From CAYRFF01 sp964423575 (GTDB lineage Bacteria > Bacteroidota > Bacteroidia > Chitinophagales > Saprospiraceae), in NCBI GenBank assembly GCA_964423575.1, contig CAYRFF010000012.1:1-64000 (forward strand): a stretch of 64,000 nt of DNA, written 5' to 3'. Below are positions 26,195 through 34,673 of the stretch, one piece after another. Within the stretch, counting starts at the first letter, position 1, and each line of letters starts with the position of its first letter. Made by a program: the position numbers and the translations under genes. Below the pieces are notes generated by a model. The model was not told where the DNA came from. It did not search any database and was given only the letters and a program-made list of their open reading frames with translations.

Positions 26195-27526
26195 CTATAT
26201 CCCTAGATATGTCTCCGGCCTTAACTGCTTTAACTCGGCTTTCAAACCTACATCGATATCCAGACTATCAATAAATGCATGTAGGCTTTCTTGTGTCACT
26301 TCGCCCGTACCACGCGTCAACTCCTTAAGCTTTTCATAAGGCTCAGGGTATCCTATTTTTCTCAGCACAATCTGAATCGGCTCAGCCAGGACATTCCAGT
26401 GTTCCTGCAACTCAGACATCATAGCACCACCATCCACCTTTATTTTCTTAAGCCCCTGCTTCAGTGATTTAAAGGCTATTACCGAATGAGCCATCGGCAC
26501 CCCGATATTTCTACTGACTGTGCTATCCGTCAGATCTCGCTGCAACCTGGAAATAGGTAATTTGGCCGCCAGATGTGCATATAGTGCATTGGCAATTCCG
26601 AGATTTCCTTCTGCATTTTCAAAGTCAATAGGGTTTACCTTATGCGGCATCGTGCTTGACCCGACCTCCCCTTTCACTACAGATTGCTTGAGATAATCCA
26701 TAGAAATATATTGCCAAATATCTCTAGCAAGATCTATCAGAATCGTATTGATACGCATATAATTCTGGAACAATGCAGCAAGATGATCATAGTGCTCAAT
26801 CTGGGTCGTATAATGCAGTCTTCTCAATCCAAGACCATTGTTTACGAAGTTATCCGCAAACATTTTCCAGTCAACATCCGGATACGCAACAATATGCGCG
26901 TTAAAATTCCCCGTCGCTCCACCGAATTTTGCAACTACGTCAATTTCCTTCAGAAGATTTCTCTGGTTTTCCAGTCTTTCGACAAATACCATCATCTCCT
27001 TACCGAATCTGGTAGGAGAAGCAGGCTGACCATGAGTCCTTGCCAGCATCGGGATATCAGCTGTTTTCTCAGCTAGTTTCCGTATATCTTCTATCAGTGA
27101 GTCAAGCAGCGGGATATATACGCGCAAGCTCGCGTGCTTCACTGCTAGTGGCATCGCAGTGTTATTGATGTCCTGAGATGTTAAGGCAAAGTGTATAAAC
27201 TCCTTAAACTTTCCAATCCCCAGTTCATCAAACTTTTCCTTTAACCAGTATTCAACGGCTTTAACATCGTGATTAGTTGTCTTCTCATATCTCTTTACAA
27301 CCTCGGCATCTGCAGGAGAAAAATCCTTGGCAATTTGCCGTAAGGCGTCAATCTTCTGATGCGGGAAATCATAAAACTCAGGAAGGCCAAGCTTGTAGAG
27401 ATAGATGAAATACTGAATCTCAATATGTGCCCTGTAACGGATTATTGCATATTCGGAGAAAAACTCCTGAAGGTCTTTTGTCTTGCCGATATAACGGCCA
27501 TCGATAGGAGAAATTGCACGTAACAT
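26195..27526 (-). CDS. purB: Adenylosuccinate lyase
   Basis: 443 residues with the fumarase/aspartase-superfamily signature GSSTMPHKVNPIDFENAEGN, whose flexible serine loop carries the catalytic base. Other marks are SPIDGRY at the N-terminus, TNHDVKAVEYWLKEK, ALTSQDINNTA and ARTHGQPASPT. It catalyses two steps: SAICAR to AICAR and adenylosuccinate to AMP. The E. coli-type order of motifs fits. It is the last of a minus-strand group with acyP 17 bases upstream; purM is two genes further up. Confidence 0.96.
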   Translation of the reverse strand: MLRAISPIDGRYIGKTKDLQEFFSEYAIIRYRAHIEIQYFIYLYKLGLPEFYDFPHQKIDALRQIAKDFSPADAEVVKRYEKTTNHDVKAVEYWLKEKFDELGIGKFKEFIHFALTSQDINNTAMPLAVKHASLRVYIPLLDSLIEDIRKLAEKTADIPMLARTHGQPASPTRFGKEMMVFVERLENQRNLLKEIDVVAKFGGATGNFNAHIVAYPDVDWKMFADNFVNNGLGLRRLHYTTQIEHYDHLAALFQNYMRINTILIDLARDIWQYISMDYLKQSVVKGEVGSSTMPHKVNPIDFENAEGNLGIANALYAHLAAKLPISRLQRDLTDSTVSRNIGVPMAHSVIAFKSLKQGLKKIKVDGGAMMSELQEHWNVLAEPIQIVLRKIGYPEPYEKLKELTRGTGEVTQESLHAFIDSLDIDVGLKAELKQLRPETYLGI

Positions 27527-27543
27527 ACTTCTTAAATTAAATT

Positions 27544-27816
27544 TTAATAAATAACTTCAAAGCTGTCAAAATTCCTGACAGGTATCAATTCATGGATTGT
27601 AACCTTGTGTACCTTGGAGGCCGAAGAGCCTTCGAGACTCCATATAATTAATTCGCCAAGTTGCCCTTCCGCGCCCGTTGCAATTATTTCAACAGTTCCG
27701 TCTTGTTTATTCTTTACTGTACCCGTGAGTCCCAGCTCTCTGGCACGTTCCATCGTCGTCTTGCGATACCGCACACCCTGTACTTGACCACTTACTCTTA
27801 TTTCTAAGGTCTTCAT
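27544..27816 (-). CDS. acyP: Acylphosphatase
   Basis: 90 residues, the normal size. The phosphate-binding loop GQVQGVRYRK carries catalytic Arg18, and Asn36 in VKNKQDGTVEI is the second catalytic residue. The C-terminal strand FDSFEVIY closes the ferredoxin-like fold. It hydrolyses acyl phosphates such as carbamoyl phosphate. It is 17 bases upstream of purB and could share its transcript. Confidence 0.93.
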   Translation of the reverse strand: MKTLEIRVSGQVQGVRYRKTTMERARELGLTGTVKNKQDGTVEIIATGAEGQLGELIIWSLEGSSASKVHKVTIHELIPVRNFDSFEVIY

Positions 27817-27969
27817 AAGTATTTCTTTAGTGTTATTAAAGAAGTGAAACCTATCTCACTGTTATAGAGCCATACCATAAAGATTGCTCTACAAATTAAA
27901 TACTTTTCAATAGAGAAAGTTCCACTGATTAATGCATAAAACCGTACAAAAATCCTCTTAAACTTGCTC

Positions 27970-28515
27970 TTACTCGAAATTATCGGAATCCTGATCGTAA
28001 TTCAGGCGGAAGCCTATCTGGTTCTGAGGTTCATCCTGCTCAAAGTCTTCCCAGGCGATTATTTCCTTCATAAATTCTCTGAAGTGCTCCACAAAATGTC
28101 CTTCTTTAAGTTCATCGGGCGCAAATATAGCCAGCGTGCGCGGTGCCCTTGGATCGAGATACCCCTCAATATACGGATAATGTATGAGAGCAATGATTTT
28201 CCCATTAAACAATTGCTGATAAATAAGAGCGCCGTTATATTTAATCATCACGCGCTCAATATCTTCATTTACCCGATGCGACAAGCCGGACCTGGTTCTT
28301 CCCAGAGTCAATTCAATTGCCTCGAGATTGGAGACTTTATTACGGACCTTTACCGCAGCTTCAAGCCCTGACTGCTTACAGATTTTCTCTAGTTCTGCAA
28401 CAATAAAATCCTTCATTCTCCCGCTCCAAAGAACGCGATACGCCTCTGTATTCTTCAGTACCTGATTATACCTGTCTACGTATTCCCTTATACTATCTGA
28501 TTGGTTTGAACTCAT
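27970..28515 (-). CDS. Conserved-looking hypothetical protein
   Basis: 181 residues, no signal peptide or membrane segment, with a helical N-terminal third (IREYVDRYNQVL, MKDFIVAELEKICKQ) and a strand-rich core (NLEAIELTLGRTRSG, GALIYQQLFNGKIIALIHYPYIEG). The tail is acidic. I do not recognise the family. It sits between acyP and purM on the same strand, 78 bases after purM, so it is possibly transcribed with them. The codon pattern and clear start support a real gene. Confidence 0.7.
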   Translation of the reverse strand: MSSNQSDSIREYVDRYNQVLKNTEAYRVLWSGRMKDFIVAELEKICKQSGLEAAVKVRNKVSNLEAIELTLGRTRSGLSHRVNEDIERVMIKYNGALIYQQLFNGKIIALIHYPYIEGYLDPRAPRTLAIFAPDELKEGHFVEHFREFMKEIIAWEDFEQDEPQNQIGFRLNYDQDSDNFE

Positions 28516-28593
28516 ATAATTAAAATTTTAAAGTCTGAGCATTTTCACCTCTCAGCCTCGTTGATTATTCATTTTTCTTGCTCTACATTTGCT

Positions 28594-29769
28594 TTAAGCA
28601 TAGGTAAAAGCTTCACCTCCATAATGAAGATCCACTGATTCTCCGTCCGCCTCTTCTACCCTACCTATCACATCTGCCTCAATCCCAAAACCGCGGATAA
28701 TATCCAGCATCGCCGCCGCATTTTCTTCCGCAGTATAGATTTCAAGCCTCGTACCCATGTTAAACACCTGGAACATCTCCTGATAATCAGTCCCGGATTC
28801 CTCCCTGATTAATTGGAAAACCGGAGGTACAGGAAGAAGATTATCCTTTATCACTCTCTTATTTCTGACAAATTTATTCACTTTGCTATGCGCCCCACCG
28901 GTATTGTGTATAATTCCATGAATTTTCTCTTTAAATCCTTCTTGCAACAATGCCGCAATCACCGGCAGATAGGTCCGCGTGGGTGAAAGGAGGAGCTTTC
29001 CTACGGTATATCGACTTTCGTCAAATGTCAATTCTTCTGTCAGCTTTCTCGAGCCGGAGTATACCAGATCGATAGGAGTCCCGTCCGCATAGGATGCCGT
29101 AAACTGTCTGTAGTCACTGCTTAGAACATCATGCCTTGCCGAAGTAAGTCCATTGGAGCCAATTCCGCTGTTATATTCAGTCTCATAAGTAGTTTGTCCA
29201 TAAGAAGCAAGGCCAATGACTACGTCACCCGCTTGTATATCGTTAACTATCAGATCCCGGCGTTTCATACGCGTAAAGGTCGTGTATCCCACATCTATCG
29301 TGCGGACGATATCGCCCACGTCTGCGGTTTCACCACCCGCCATATATATATCAACGCCGTATTCAGCCATCTTTTCTATAAACTCTACGGCGCCTTCTAT
29401 AATAGCAGCTATAACATCTCCGGTAATCAGGTGCTTATTCCTGCCTATGGTCGAAGAAAGCAATATATTATTAACGGCTCCTACACATCCCATATCGTCA
29501 ACATTCATTACAATCGCGTCCTGTGCTATACCTTTCCACACATTCAGGTCTCCAGTTTCTTTCCAGTACAGGTATGCAAGAGAGGTCTTGGTGCCGGCAG
29601 TATCAGCATGCATTAAGTTGCACCAGGCTTCATCGCCACCGGCAAAATCCGGCAAAACCTTACAAAAGGCAAGTGGGAAAAGTCCCTTGTCCAGGTCTTT
29701 GATTGCTTTATGAACTTCTGACTTGGAGGCTGAAACACCACGTAAATTATATCTGCTCTTATCCGACAT
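28594..29769 (-). CDS. purM: Phosphoribosylformylglycinamidine cyclo-ligase (AIR synthase)
   Basis: 391 residues, about 45 longer than E. coli PurM, as in other Bacteroidota. The ATP-grasp-like PurM fold shows in MHADTAGTKTSLAYLY, AQDAIVMNVDDMGCVGA, the glycine-rich YMAGGETADVGDIVRT and GDVVIGLASYGQTTYET. It converts FGAM to AIR in purine synthesis. An exact -7 element lies just upstream on this strand. It heads the minus-strand group with purB; purQ is about 33 kb away, so the pathway genes are scattered. Confidence 0.93.
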   Translation of the reverse strand: MSDKSRYNLRGVSASKSEVHKAIKDLDKGLFPLAFCKVLPDFAGGDEAWCNLMHADTAGTKTSLAYLYWKETGDLNVWKGIAQDAIVMNVDDMGCVGAVNNILLSSTIGRNKHLITGDVIAAIIEGAVEFIEKMAEYGVDIYMAGGETADVGDIVRTIDVGYTTFTRMKRRDLIVNDIQAGDVVIGLASYGQTTYETEYNSGIGSNGLTSARHDVLSSDYRQFTASYADGTPIDLVYSGSRKLTEELTFDESRYTVGKLLLSPTRTYLPVIAALLQEGFKEKIHGIIHNTGGAHSKVNKFVRNKRVIKDNLLPVPPVFQLIREESGTDYQEMFQVFNMGTRLEIYTAEENAAAMLDIIRGFGIEADVIGRVEEADGESVDLHYGGEAFTYA

Positions 29770-29788
29770 AGTTTATTTTAGTTTTGTA

Positions 29789-29796
29789 CAAAGGTA
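29789..29796 (-). promoter_or_regulatory. Bacteroidota -7 element before purM
   Basis: Minus-strand TACCTTTG matches TAnnTTTG exactly, 20 bases upstream of the ATG. No -33 box at the normal distance was found. Confidence 0.45.
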
Positions 29797-30167
29797 AGGA
29801 ACTTAGACAATTAATATTCCCGATTTAGGATTGTATTGGCACCAATTCATTTTTCCTGTATATTTAGCAAATTAATATGCACCTACGACTGTAAATCCAT
29901 GCAAGAAATCTTAAAAAACAAGTATAATTTTTCTCCTCGACAACAATCCGATTTCATGTCAAACACTCCTCAAAACAGTTAACTTTAAAATATTTTAAAG
30001 TTTTTTGGGCCCAACGCATTAAATTTTTTCATTATATATATGGTTGATTCTGAGCATTATATAATCCTTTATTCTAATATGAAGCACTTTTTTCGCTTTT
30101 TTTTGAGTTTTTTAAACATTTTATAAAATTAATGGAACAGTTTTTGATTTATCTGCATTATAAGATT

Positions 30168-30238
30168 ACAGTTGTATGGCAACTGTTAAATCAACCTAAT
30201 TTAGAACCAAGCCCGGATGTGACCCTCCGGGCTTTTCT
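30168..30238 (+). ncRNA. Candidate small RNA ending in an intrinsic terminator
   Basis: A perfect 7-base-pair hairpin, ACAGTTG (30168-30174) with CAACTGT (30180-30186), is followed after a 22-base spacer by a terminator stem AAGCCCGGA (30209-30217) with TCCGGGCTT (30225-30233) and TTTC. No plus-strand gene lies upstream, since purM points the other way, so the terminator needs a transcript of its own. The 5' end is not defined. Confidence 0.4.
30209..30238 (+). terminator. Intrinsic terminator
   Basis: A 9-base-pair GC-rich stem (30209-30217 with 30225-30233), a 7-base loop and a following T-rich run. It may also work on the minus strand for nothing obvious. Confidence 0.75.
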
Positions 30239-30286
30239 ATTTGTATAAATTTCCAGCCTTTAAAAAACAATTATTGAAAATTAGCG

Positions 30287-30294
30287 TATATTTG
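30287..30294 (+). promoter_or_regulatory. Bacteroidota -7 element before the CNNM gene
   Basis: TATATTTG matches TAnnTTTG. Transcription would begin at about 30301, only two or so bases before the ATG at 30303, so the message could be nearly leaderless. Confidence 0.4.
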
Positions 30295-30302
30295 TAATTA
30301 AT

Positions 30303-31421
30303 ATGGCAATACTTGTTATAACTTTTATTTTAACGATTATTATATCCAGCCTCTGCTCAATTTGGGAAGCCGTATTATTAAGTGTTACTCCTTCCTATGT
30401 CGCAGTACACGAGGACGATAATAGCCGAACCGGGAAGTTATTAAAGAAACTGAAGGATGACATTGATCGTCCTTTGTCTGCGATATTAACTTTAAACACC
30501 GCAGCCCATACTGTAGGTGCAACTGTCATCGGTGTTCAGGGAGCGAAACTTTGGCCTACAGATGCCTGGAGCATTAATTTCTTTGGGCTTTCAATCAATT
30601 TACCCGTTGCGGCAATTATAGTTCCAACTGTTTTAACCCTGGCTATATTAATTTTATCTGAAATCATCCCCAAAACCCTTGGGGCATCACATTGGAAGAA
30701 GTTGACAAAGTTTACAGCTATCAGTGTTAATTTAACCATGAAAATTCTTTATCCGTTTGTATGGTTAAGTCAGTTAATCACCGGATTTTTATTGAGAAAC
30801 AGACCTGAGGAAGGTGTTTTCAGTAGAAAGGATTTCCGCGTAATGGCTTCCATAGGAGAGCAAGAGGGAATATTCCGACCGGAAGAATCAGAAATCATAC
30901 AAAATCTGCTGGCACTGAATCAAGTAACAGCTGAGAATATTATGACTCCACGTACTGTACTTCTCATGGCTCCGGCTGACATGACAGTAAGGGAGTTCTA
31001 TGAAGAAAACAAACCCATTACTTTCTCGCGTATTCCCGTTTACCAGGAAACGCAGGATAACGTAATCGGATTTGCATTAAAACACAGTTTATTCAACGCC
31101 CTTCTCGAAGGTCGTGATGAGACGAAAATGGAGGATTTTGCACGGGATCTTACCGTGATAAAGGAAGACACACCGATTCACGAGATTTTCACCAAGCTCA
31201 TTGCACAAAGGCAACATATCGCGCTGGTTACAGATGATTATGGCGGTACAGAAGGATTGGTTACTATGGAAGATGTCTTCGAGACATTACTAGGAGAAGA
31301 AATCGTCGATGAGCTGGATTCAGTAGAGGATCTTCAACAACTTGCCAAGGACAGGAGCAATTATCCTGACTTGAACGATGAAGATGATGACTATGAAGAT
31401 GACCATTTGAGATACGAGTAA
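30303..31421 (+). CDS. CNNM/CorC-type transporter (DUF21 plus CBS pair), hemolysin family
   Basis: 372 residues. The N-terminal DUF21 membrane domain (about 1-175) has four hydrophobic segments, a conserved LILSEIIPKTLGA stretch and LTLNTAAHTVGA. Two CBS motifs follow (ITAENIMTPRTVLLM near 215 and HEIFTKLIAQRQHIALVTDDYGGTEGLVTMEDVFETLLG near 290-325, here in shortened form). An acidic tail ends the protein. These proteins are linked to Mg2+/Co2+ or Na+ extrusion. It lacks the C-terminal CorC_HlyC domain of longer members, which is normal for this subgroup. Confidence 0.88.
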   Translation: MAILVITFILTIIISSLCSIWEAVLLSVTPSYVAVHEDDNSRTGKLLKKLKDDIDRPLSAILTLNTAAHTVGATVIGVQGAKLWPTDAWSINFFGLSINLPVAAIIVPTVLTLAILILSEIIPKTLGASHWKKLTKFTAISVNLTMKILYPFVWLSQLITGFLLRNRPEEGVFSRKDFRVMASIGEQEGIFRPEESEIIQNLLALNQVTAENIMTPRTVLLMAPADMTVREFYEENKPITFSRIPVYQETQDNVIGFALKHSLFNALLEGRDETKMEDFARDLTVIKEDTPIHEIFTKLIAQRQHIALVTDDYGGTEGLVTMEDVFETLLGEEIVDELDSVEDLQQLAKDRSNYPDLNDEDDDYEDDHLRYE

Positions 31422-31460
31422 AACAACCTTTTCATCGCTTCTTTACTCGCAACAATCCTT

Positions 31461-31494
31461 AGTCCTTATATCAGAAAATTTCCTTATTTTTGGG
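31461..31494 (+). promoter_or_regulatory. Promoter of the alanine-dehydrogenase-like gene
   Basis: TATTTTTG (31487-31494) matches TAnnTTTG and TTAG (31461-31464), one mismatch from TTTG, lies 22 bases upstream. The start codon follows 51 bases after the -7 box. Confidence 0.45.
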
Positions 31495-31545
31495 CGTCAA
31501 AAAATTTGACCCCAAATTTAACAGTAGACTAAAGAAGAAACAGAT

Positions 31546-32766
31546 ATGTTACATATAGGAATAATAAGAGAAGAAAAAGCAAAGCCGGACTCTAGAGCAC
31601 CTTTATCTCCGGAACAATGCGAAGATTTAATAAAGAACAGAGGAGTTAAGGTTTCAGTACAGAGCTCCCCTATCCGTTGTTTTTCCGATGAAGAATATGC
31701 TTCCAGAGGAGTGCCGGTCGTTGCAGATGTATCGGATTGCGATATTCTTTTAGGAGTAAAGGAAGTGCCGATTGACAAACTTATTCCCGGCAAAACATAC
31801 TTTTTCTTTTCTCATACAATTAAAGAACAAGAGTACAACCGCGATTTACTCAGAAGTATTCTGGAGAAGAAAATCAGACTGATCGATTATGAAGTACTCA
31901 CAGATGATAAATATCGTCGCTTGATTGCCTTTGGCAGGCATGCGGGAATGGTAGGTGCTCATAACGCATTATATACCTATGCTCAACGCACAGGAGCATT
32001 TGATCTTCCGCGCATGAAGGATTTTGATGATTATAAGGCGGCACAGAATTACTACAAGGATGTAGAATTCCCGGCTATTAAAATCGTTCTTACCGGACAC
32101 GGAAGAGTAGGAAACGGAGCTGCAGCAGTTCTCAATGATATGCAGTTTGAAAATGTAAGCCCGGAAGACTTCCTGACTAAAACCTACGACCACGCAGTCT
32201 ACACTCAGCTAAAGACCGAGGATTATATTGCGCCTGCTGACCCTAAAATGGAGTTCAACAGAGAAGATTATTATGAAGACCCGACAGATTACATCAGCAC
32301 ATTTGAGCCGTTTTTCCAGGTTGCAGATATATTCATCAATGGAATTTTCTGGGACAACAGAGCTCCGGCTTTCTTTGATATCGATGATATTCAACGCGAT
32401 GATTTCCATGTAAATGTAATTGCTGATGTAACTTGCGATATTGCTCCTAAGTCCTCTGTACCGACGACAATTCGTTCAACTTCTGTCGATGACCCGATTA
32501 TGGGGATTTCCAGAGAAACTTATGAAGAAGTTGAGCCACATTCACAGGGAGTCATCGACATTATGTCCATCGACAATTTACCCAACGAGCTCCCCAAGGA
32601 TGCTTCAAGGCACTTCGGCAATCAGTTTATTATGCATATACTGCCGGAACTCGACAATATGGAAGAAAGCGATGTAATAAAGCGAGCAACCATTGCTAAA
32701 AATGGAGAGTTGACTGATACTTTCAGCTATCTGGAAGACTTCGTACGCGGGGCAGTGATGAATTAA
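31546..32766 (+). CDS. Alanine dehydrogenase / saccharopine dehydrogenase-like NAD(P)-dependent enzyme
   Basis: 406 residues. The N-terminal AlaDh/PNT-type domain begins IGIIREEKAKPDSRAPLSP and includes LLGVKEVPIDKLIPGKTYFFFSHT. The nucleotide-binding domain has KIVLTGHGRVGNGAAAVL (about 185-200). Further marks are FINGIFWDNRAPAFF, VIADVTCDIAPKSSVPTT and DNLPNELPKDASRHFG. These define a Bacteroidota group annotated either as alanine dehydrogenase or as lysine-forming saccharopine dehydrogenase; sequence alone does not choose. It stands alone between the CNNM gene and a repeat block. Confidence 0.8.
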   Translation: MLHIGIIREEKAKPDSRAPLSPEQCEDLIKNRGVKVSVQSSPIRCFSDEEYASRGVPVVADVSDCDILLGVKEVPIDKLIPGKTYFFFSHTIKEQEYNRDLLRSILEKKIRLIDYEVLTDDKYRRLIAFGRHAGMVGAHNALYTYAQRTGAFDLPRMKDFDDYKAAQNYYKDVEFPAIKIVLTGHGRVGNGAAAVLNDMQFENVSPEDFLTKTYDHAVYTQLKTEDYIAPADPKMEFNREDYYEDPTDYISTFEPFFQVADIFINGIFWDNRAPAFFDIDDIQRDDFHVNVIADVTCDIAPKSSVPTTIRSTSVDDPIMGISRETYEEVEPHSQGVIDIMSIDNLPNELPKDASRHFGNQFIMHILPELDNMEESDVIKRATIAKNGELTDTFSYLEDFVRGAVMN

Positions 32767-33393
32767 GTGACACAGTGGATTAAATCTCTCCGAGGTAAAC
32801 AAGGTTTTCATAGAATAAAAAGCGTAAATAGCATGGCTACCTTGATCTATTATGGGCGTGGTATCTATAGGCTGAATCGACTTTAATTTAAACCCTGCAC
32901 AAGAAGCTTAAAGGAGTTTCTATATTGTGAAGCAGAAAAAACCTCGGAGGTTTTACCTACTTATCATAGGCCTTACCATCAAATTACAACTAACTGTACT
33001 CAGTTATCCAGCATAATCCTCCGAGGTTTGACCCGCCTTAAAAACTAAGTACAGACAATTATTATGAGCAACCTGAGAATTAATTTTCACGAATACAACA
33101 AGGCTTTTGAAGATAAAAACACTGCTACAATTATATAGATGAATCAGTATGGTATATGGACATAGATGTGAAAGGGTATAACCGACTTTAATTAAACTCC
33201 ATAAAACCTGGCTGATTTATTCCTGATACTACTTATCCCCTATTCCTTTTATCCAAAGCAGGATAGAATATATGAGTAGGTAAATCAGGCAGGTTTGCCT
33301 CCGCCCTAAAATAAACGACTCTGGTATCAGGATGAAAATAAAATCAGGCTGATTTGTCCCTGCAAAAAAATAATTCACTTGCGTATCTGGATT
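32767..33393. repeat. Gene-free block of two diverged inverted-repeat units
   Basis: Unit A: AAACCTCGGAGG (about 32939-32950) mirrors CCTCCGAGGTTT (33018-33029), with a partial third copy at 32788-32795. Unit B: AAAACCTGGCTGATTTA (33203-33219) mirrors TAAATCAGGCAGGTTTG (33281-33297), with a self-palindrome AAATCAGGCTGATTT near 33341-33355. Both units share CGACTTTAATT at about the same place before the arms (32879 and 33183), so they look like one duplicated and diverged element with changed arms. No protein-coding gene is evident. Possibly REP- or MITE-like. Confidence 0.6.
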
Positions 33394-33768
33394 TCAAATC
33401 TCCTTCTCCTTTTTCAGCAGATAATACATTTCATACACTGTAAACCAGAGGTAGGAAAAGAAGAAAGGCAATAAAATCAGTCTTGAGATCTCCTCATTAC
33501 TCTTGATATACCAAATTATGACAAAAGGTGTAACTATAAGTTTCAACATCATCATCGCAAGAACAGCATTCCCAAAGAGCATTGCATTGGGGTGATCATA
33601 GGTGATGATAGCGACAATCATCGTAAAGACTGTAATGAGATAGAATATACCGTAAGAAATGGCTGAAAATGTGTTCAGTGTGTCGATGTGAAATATATAG
33701 AGAATAAGGAAAAGTAAAACAGCGCCGGCTACTGTCCAGATATGTGTTCCTATCAGTGTTTTAATCAT
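33394..33768 (-). CDS. Small membrane protein, AtpI-like (ATP synthase cluster)
   Basis: 124 residues with four hydrophobic segments (HIWTVAGAVLLFLILYIF, YGIFYLITVFTMIVAIITY, MLKLIVTPFVIIWYI, LILLPFFFSYLWFTVYEMYYL) and a lysine-rich end. In Bacteroidota a protein of this size and shape sits between AtpZ and AtpB. Its start overlaps the end of the AtpZ-like gene by eight bases. The expected atpB does not follow; the repeat block does. Assignment is by position and topology only. Confidence 0.6.
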   Translation of the reverse strand: MIKTLIGTHIWTVAGAVLLFLILYIFHIDTLNTFSAISYGIFYLITVFTMIVAIITYDHPNAMLFGNAVLAMMMLKLIVTPFVIIWYIKSNEEISRLILLPFFFSYLWFTVYEMYYLLKKEKEI

Positions 33769-33994
33769 CTTCTTTCACTAGCTTAAATATTGTGGAAACC
33801 ATGAAAGCCACAAGGCTAAAGACTATCACTCCAGCCGTCCAGTATGGCTTATTAGTTTCCATCTTCTTGTCTACCCAACTTCCTATCCAGTATGCAATAA
33901 GAATAATTCCAATTAATTGAAAAGCTATTCCTGAGTATTTGAGGTATGAATCAAGCTTCGTCCTTTCAATAAGTGGTTTTTGATCCTTATTCAT
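33761..33994 (-). CDS. AtpZ/AtpI family protein
   Basis: 77 residues with two membrane segments (YSGIAFQLIGIILIAYWIGS and YWTAGVIVFSLVAFMVSTIF) joined by a basic loop WVDKKMETNKPY, which matches the AtpZ/AtpI pattern. AtpZ helps assemble the F-type ATPase rotor or takes part in Mg2+ handling. It is 12 bases downstream of the bactofilin gene, the usual Bacteroidota neighbourhood, and overlaps the next gene. Confidence 0.8.
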   Translation of the reverse strand: MNKDQKPLIERTKLDSYLKYSGIAFQLIGIILIAYWIGSWVDKKMETNKPYWTAGVIVFSLVAFMVSTIFKLVKEDD

Positions 33995-34006
33995 ATTTCA
34001 TAATTG

Positions 34007-34423
34007 TCAAGCCTTCCCTCCGGCCTTCTCGATAAAAGGCTCCGGTGGGGCACCAAATGTCATGTCACCCATCTGGCAACGGACATTAAAAACAGCTCCT
34101 GCTTCAACAATGAGTTTTTCTGTTTTTATCTCCCCGTTAATCTTTCCGGACTCCTTGACATCAAGTGTATTGGCAACCACGAGTTGTCCCTGAAAACTCC
34201 CCTGTATCACGGCATTCTCGCAATGTACATCGCCTTCGATGATTCCGGACTCTCCGATGATTAATTTACCCTCACACTTGAGTGATCCGACCAATTTCCC
34301 ATCAATACGGATATCGCTTTCACTAGTCAAATCCCCTTTGACCTGAGTACCGTCTACAATGCTGTTCAGCATTCCTGAACCGGATTTGACAGGTTTCTTT
34401 TTATTATCAGTGGCTTTAAACAT
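34007..34423 (-). CDS. Bactofilin
   Basis: 138 residues. The central ~90 residues (from NSIVDGTQVKGDLTSESDIR to TEKLIVEAGAVFNV) form the regular six-residue beta-helix pattern of bactofilins (DUF583), flanked by unordered N- and C-termini, the latter proline-rich. Bactofilins polymerise at the membrane and act in cell shape or in placing wall enzymes. A -7 element TAATTTTG lies on this strand at 34453-34460. It heads the group with the AtpZ- and AtpI-like genes. Confidence 0.93.
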   Translation of the reverse strand: MFKATDNKKKPVKSGSGMLNSIVDGTQVKGDLTSESDIRIDGKLVGSLKCEGKLIIGESGIIEGDVHCENAVIQGSFQGQLVVANTLDVKESGKINGEIKTEKLIVEAGAVFNVRCQMGDMTFGAPPEPFIEKAGGKA

Positions 34424-34452
34424 GCAATTAATTTAATTATTTTGGACTACCC

Positions 34453-34460
34453 CAAAATTA
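34453..34460 (-). promoter_or_regulatory. Bacteroidota -7 element before bactofilin
   Basis: Minus-strand TAATTTTG matches TAnnTTTG, 30 bases before the start. The -33 box is not clear. Confidence 0.35.
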
Positions 34461-34673
34461 GTCAATTTTGGTTTAATAATAAAGACCGGAGAATTTTTAT
34501 CCTGTTTCAGGTCTAATCTTTACCGACAGTAAACCTCCTTTCGATAATAAGCTACTCGATTTTATCTAAGCTGTGATTAAAATTTATCCTACACATTTAT
34601 AGAATAAGAAGAACACTAAGTATGTGTGCTATACTTTATAAAAGTTAATCAGGATTTTAAGTCTTATATATTC

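Larger units (their letters stand above)
29770..30302. other. Divergent intergenic region between purM and the CNNM gene
   Basis: 533 bases, very AT-rich in the middle. It holds the purM -7 element, a plus-strand pair of hairpins ending in a terminator (30168-30238) and a -7 element for the next gene. I see no protein-coding gene in it. Confidence 0.6.

Noticed and set aside
29131..29713. Two long plus-strand frames inside purM
   Set aside because: They are antisense to a clear purine-synthesis gene and have no recognisable domain.
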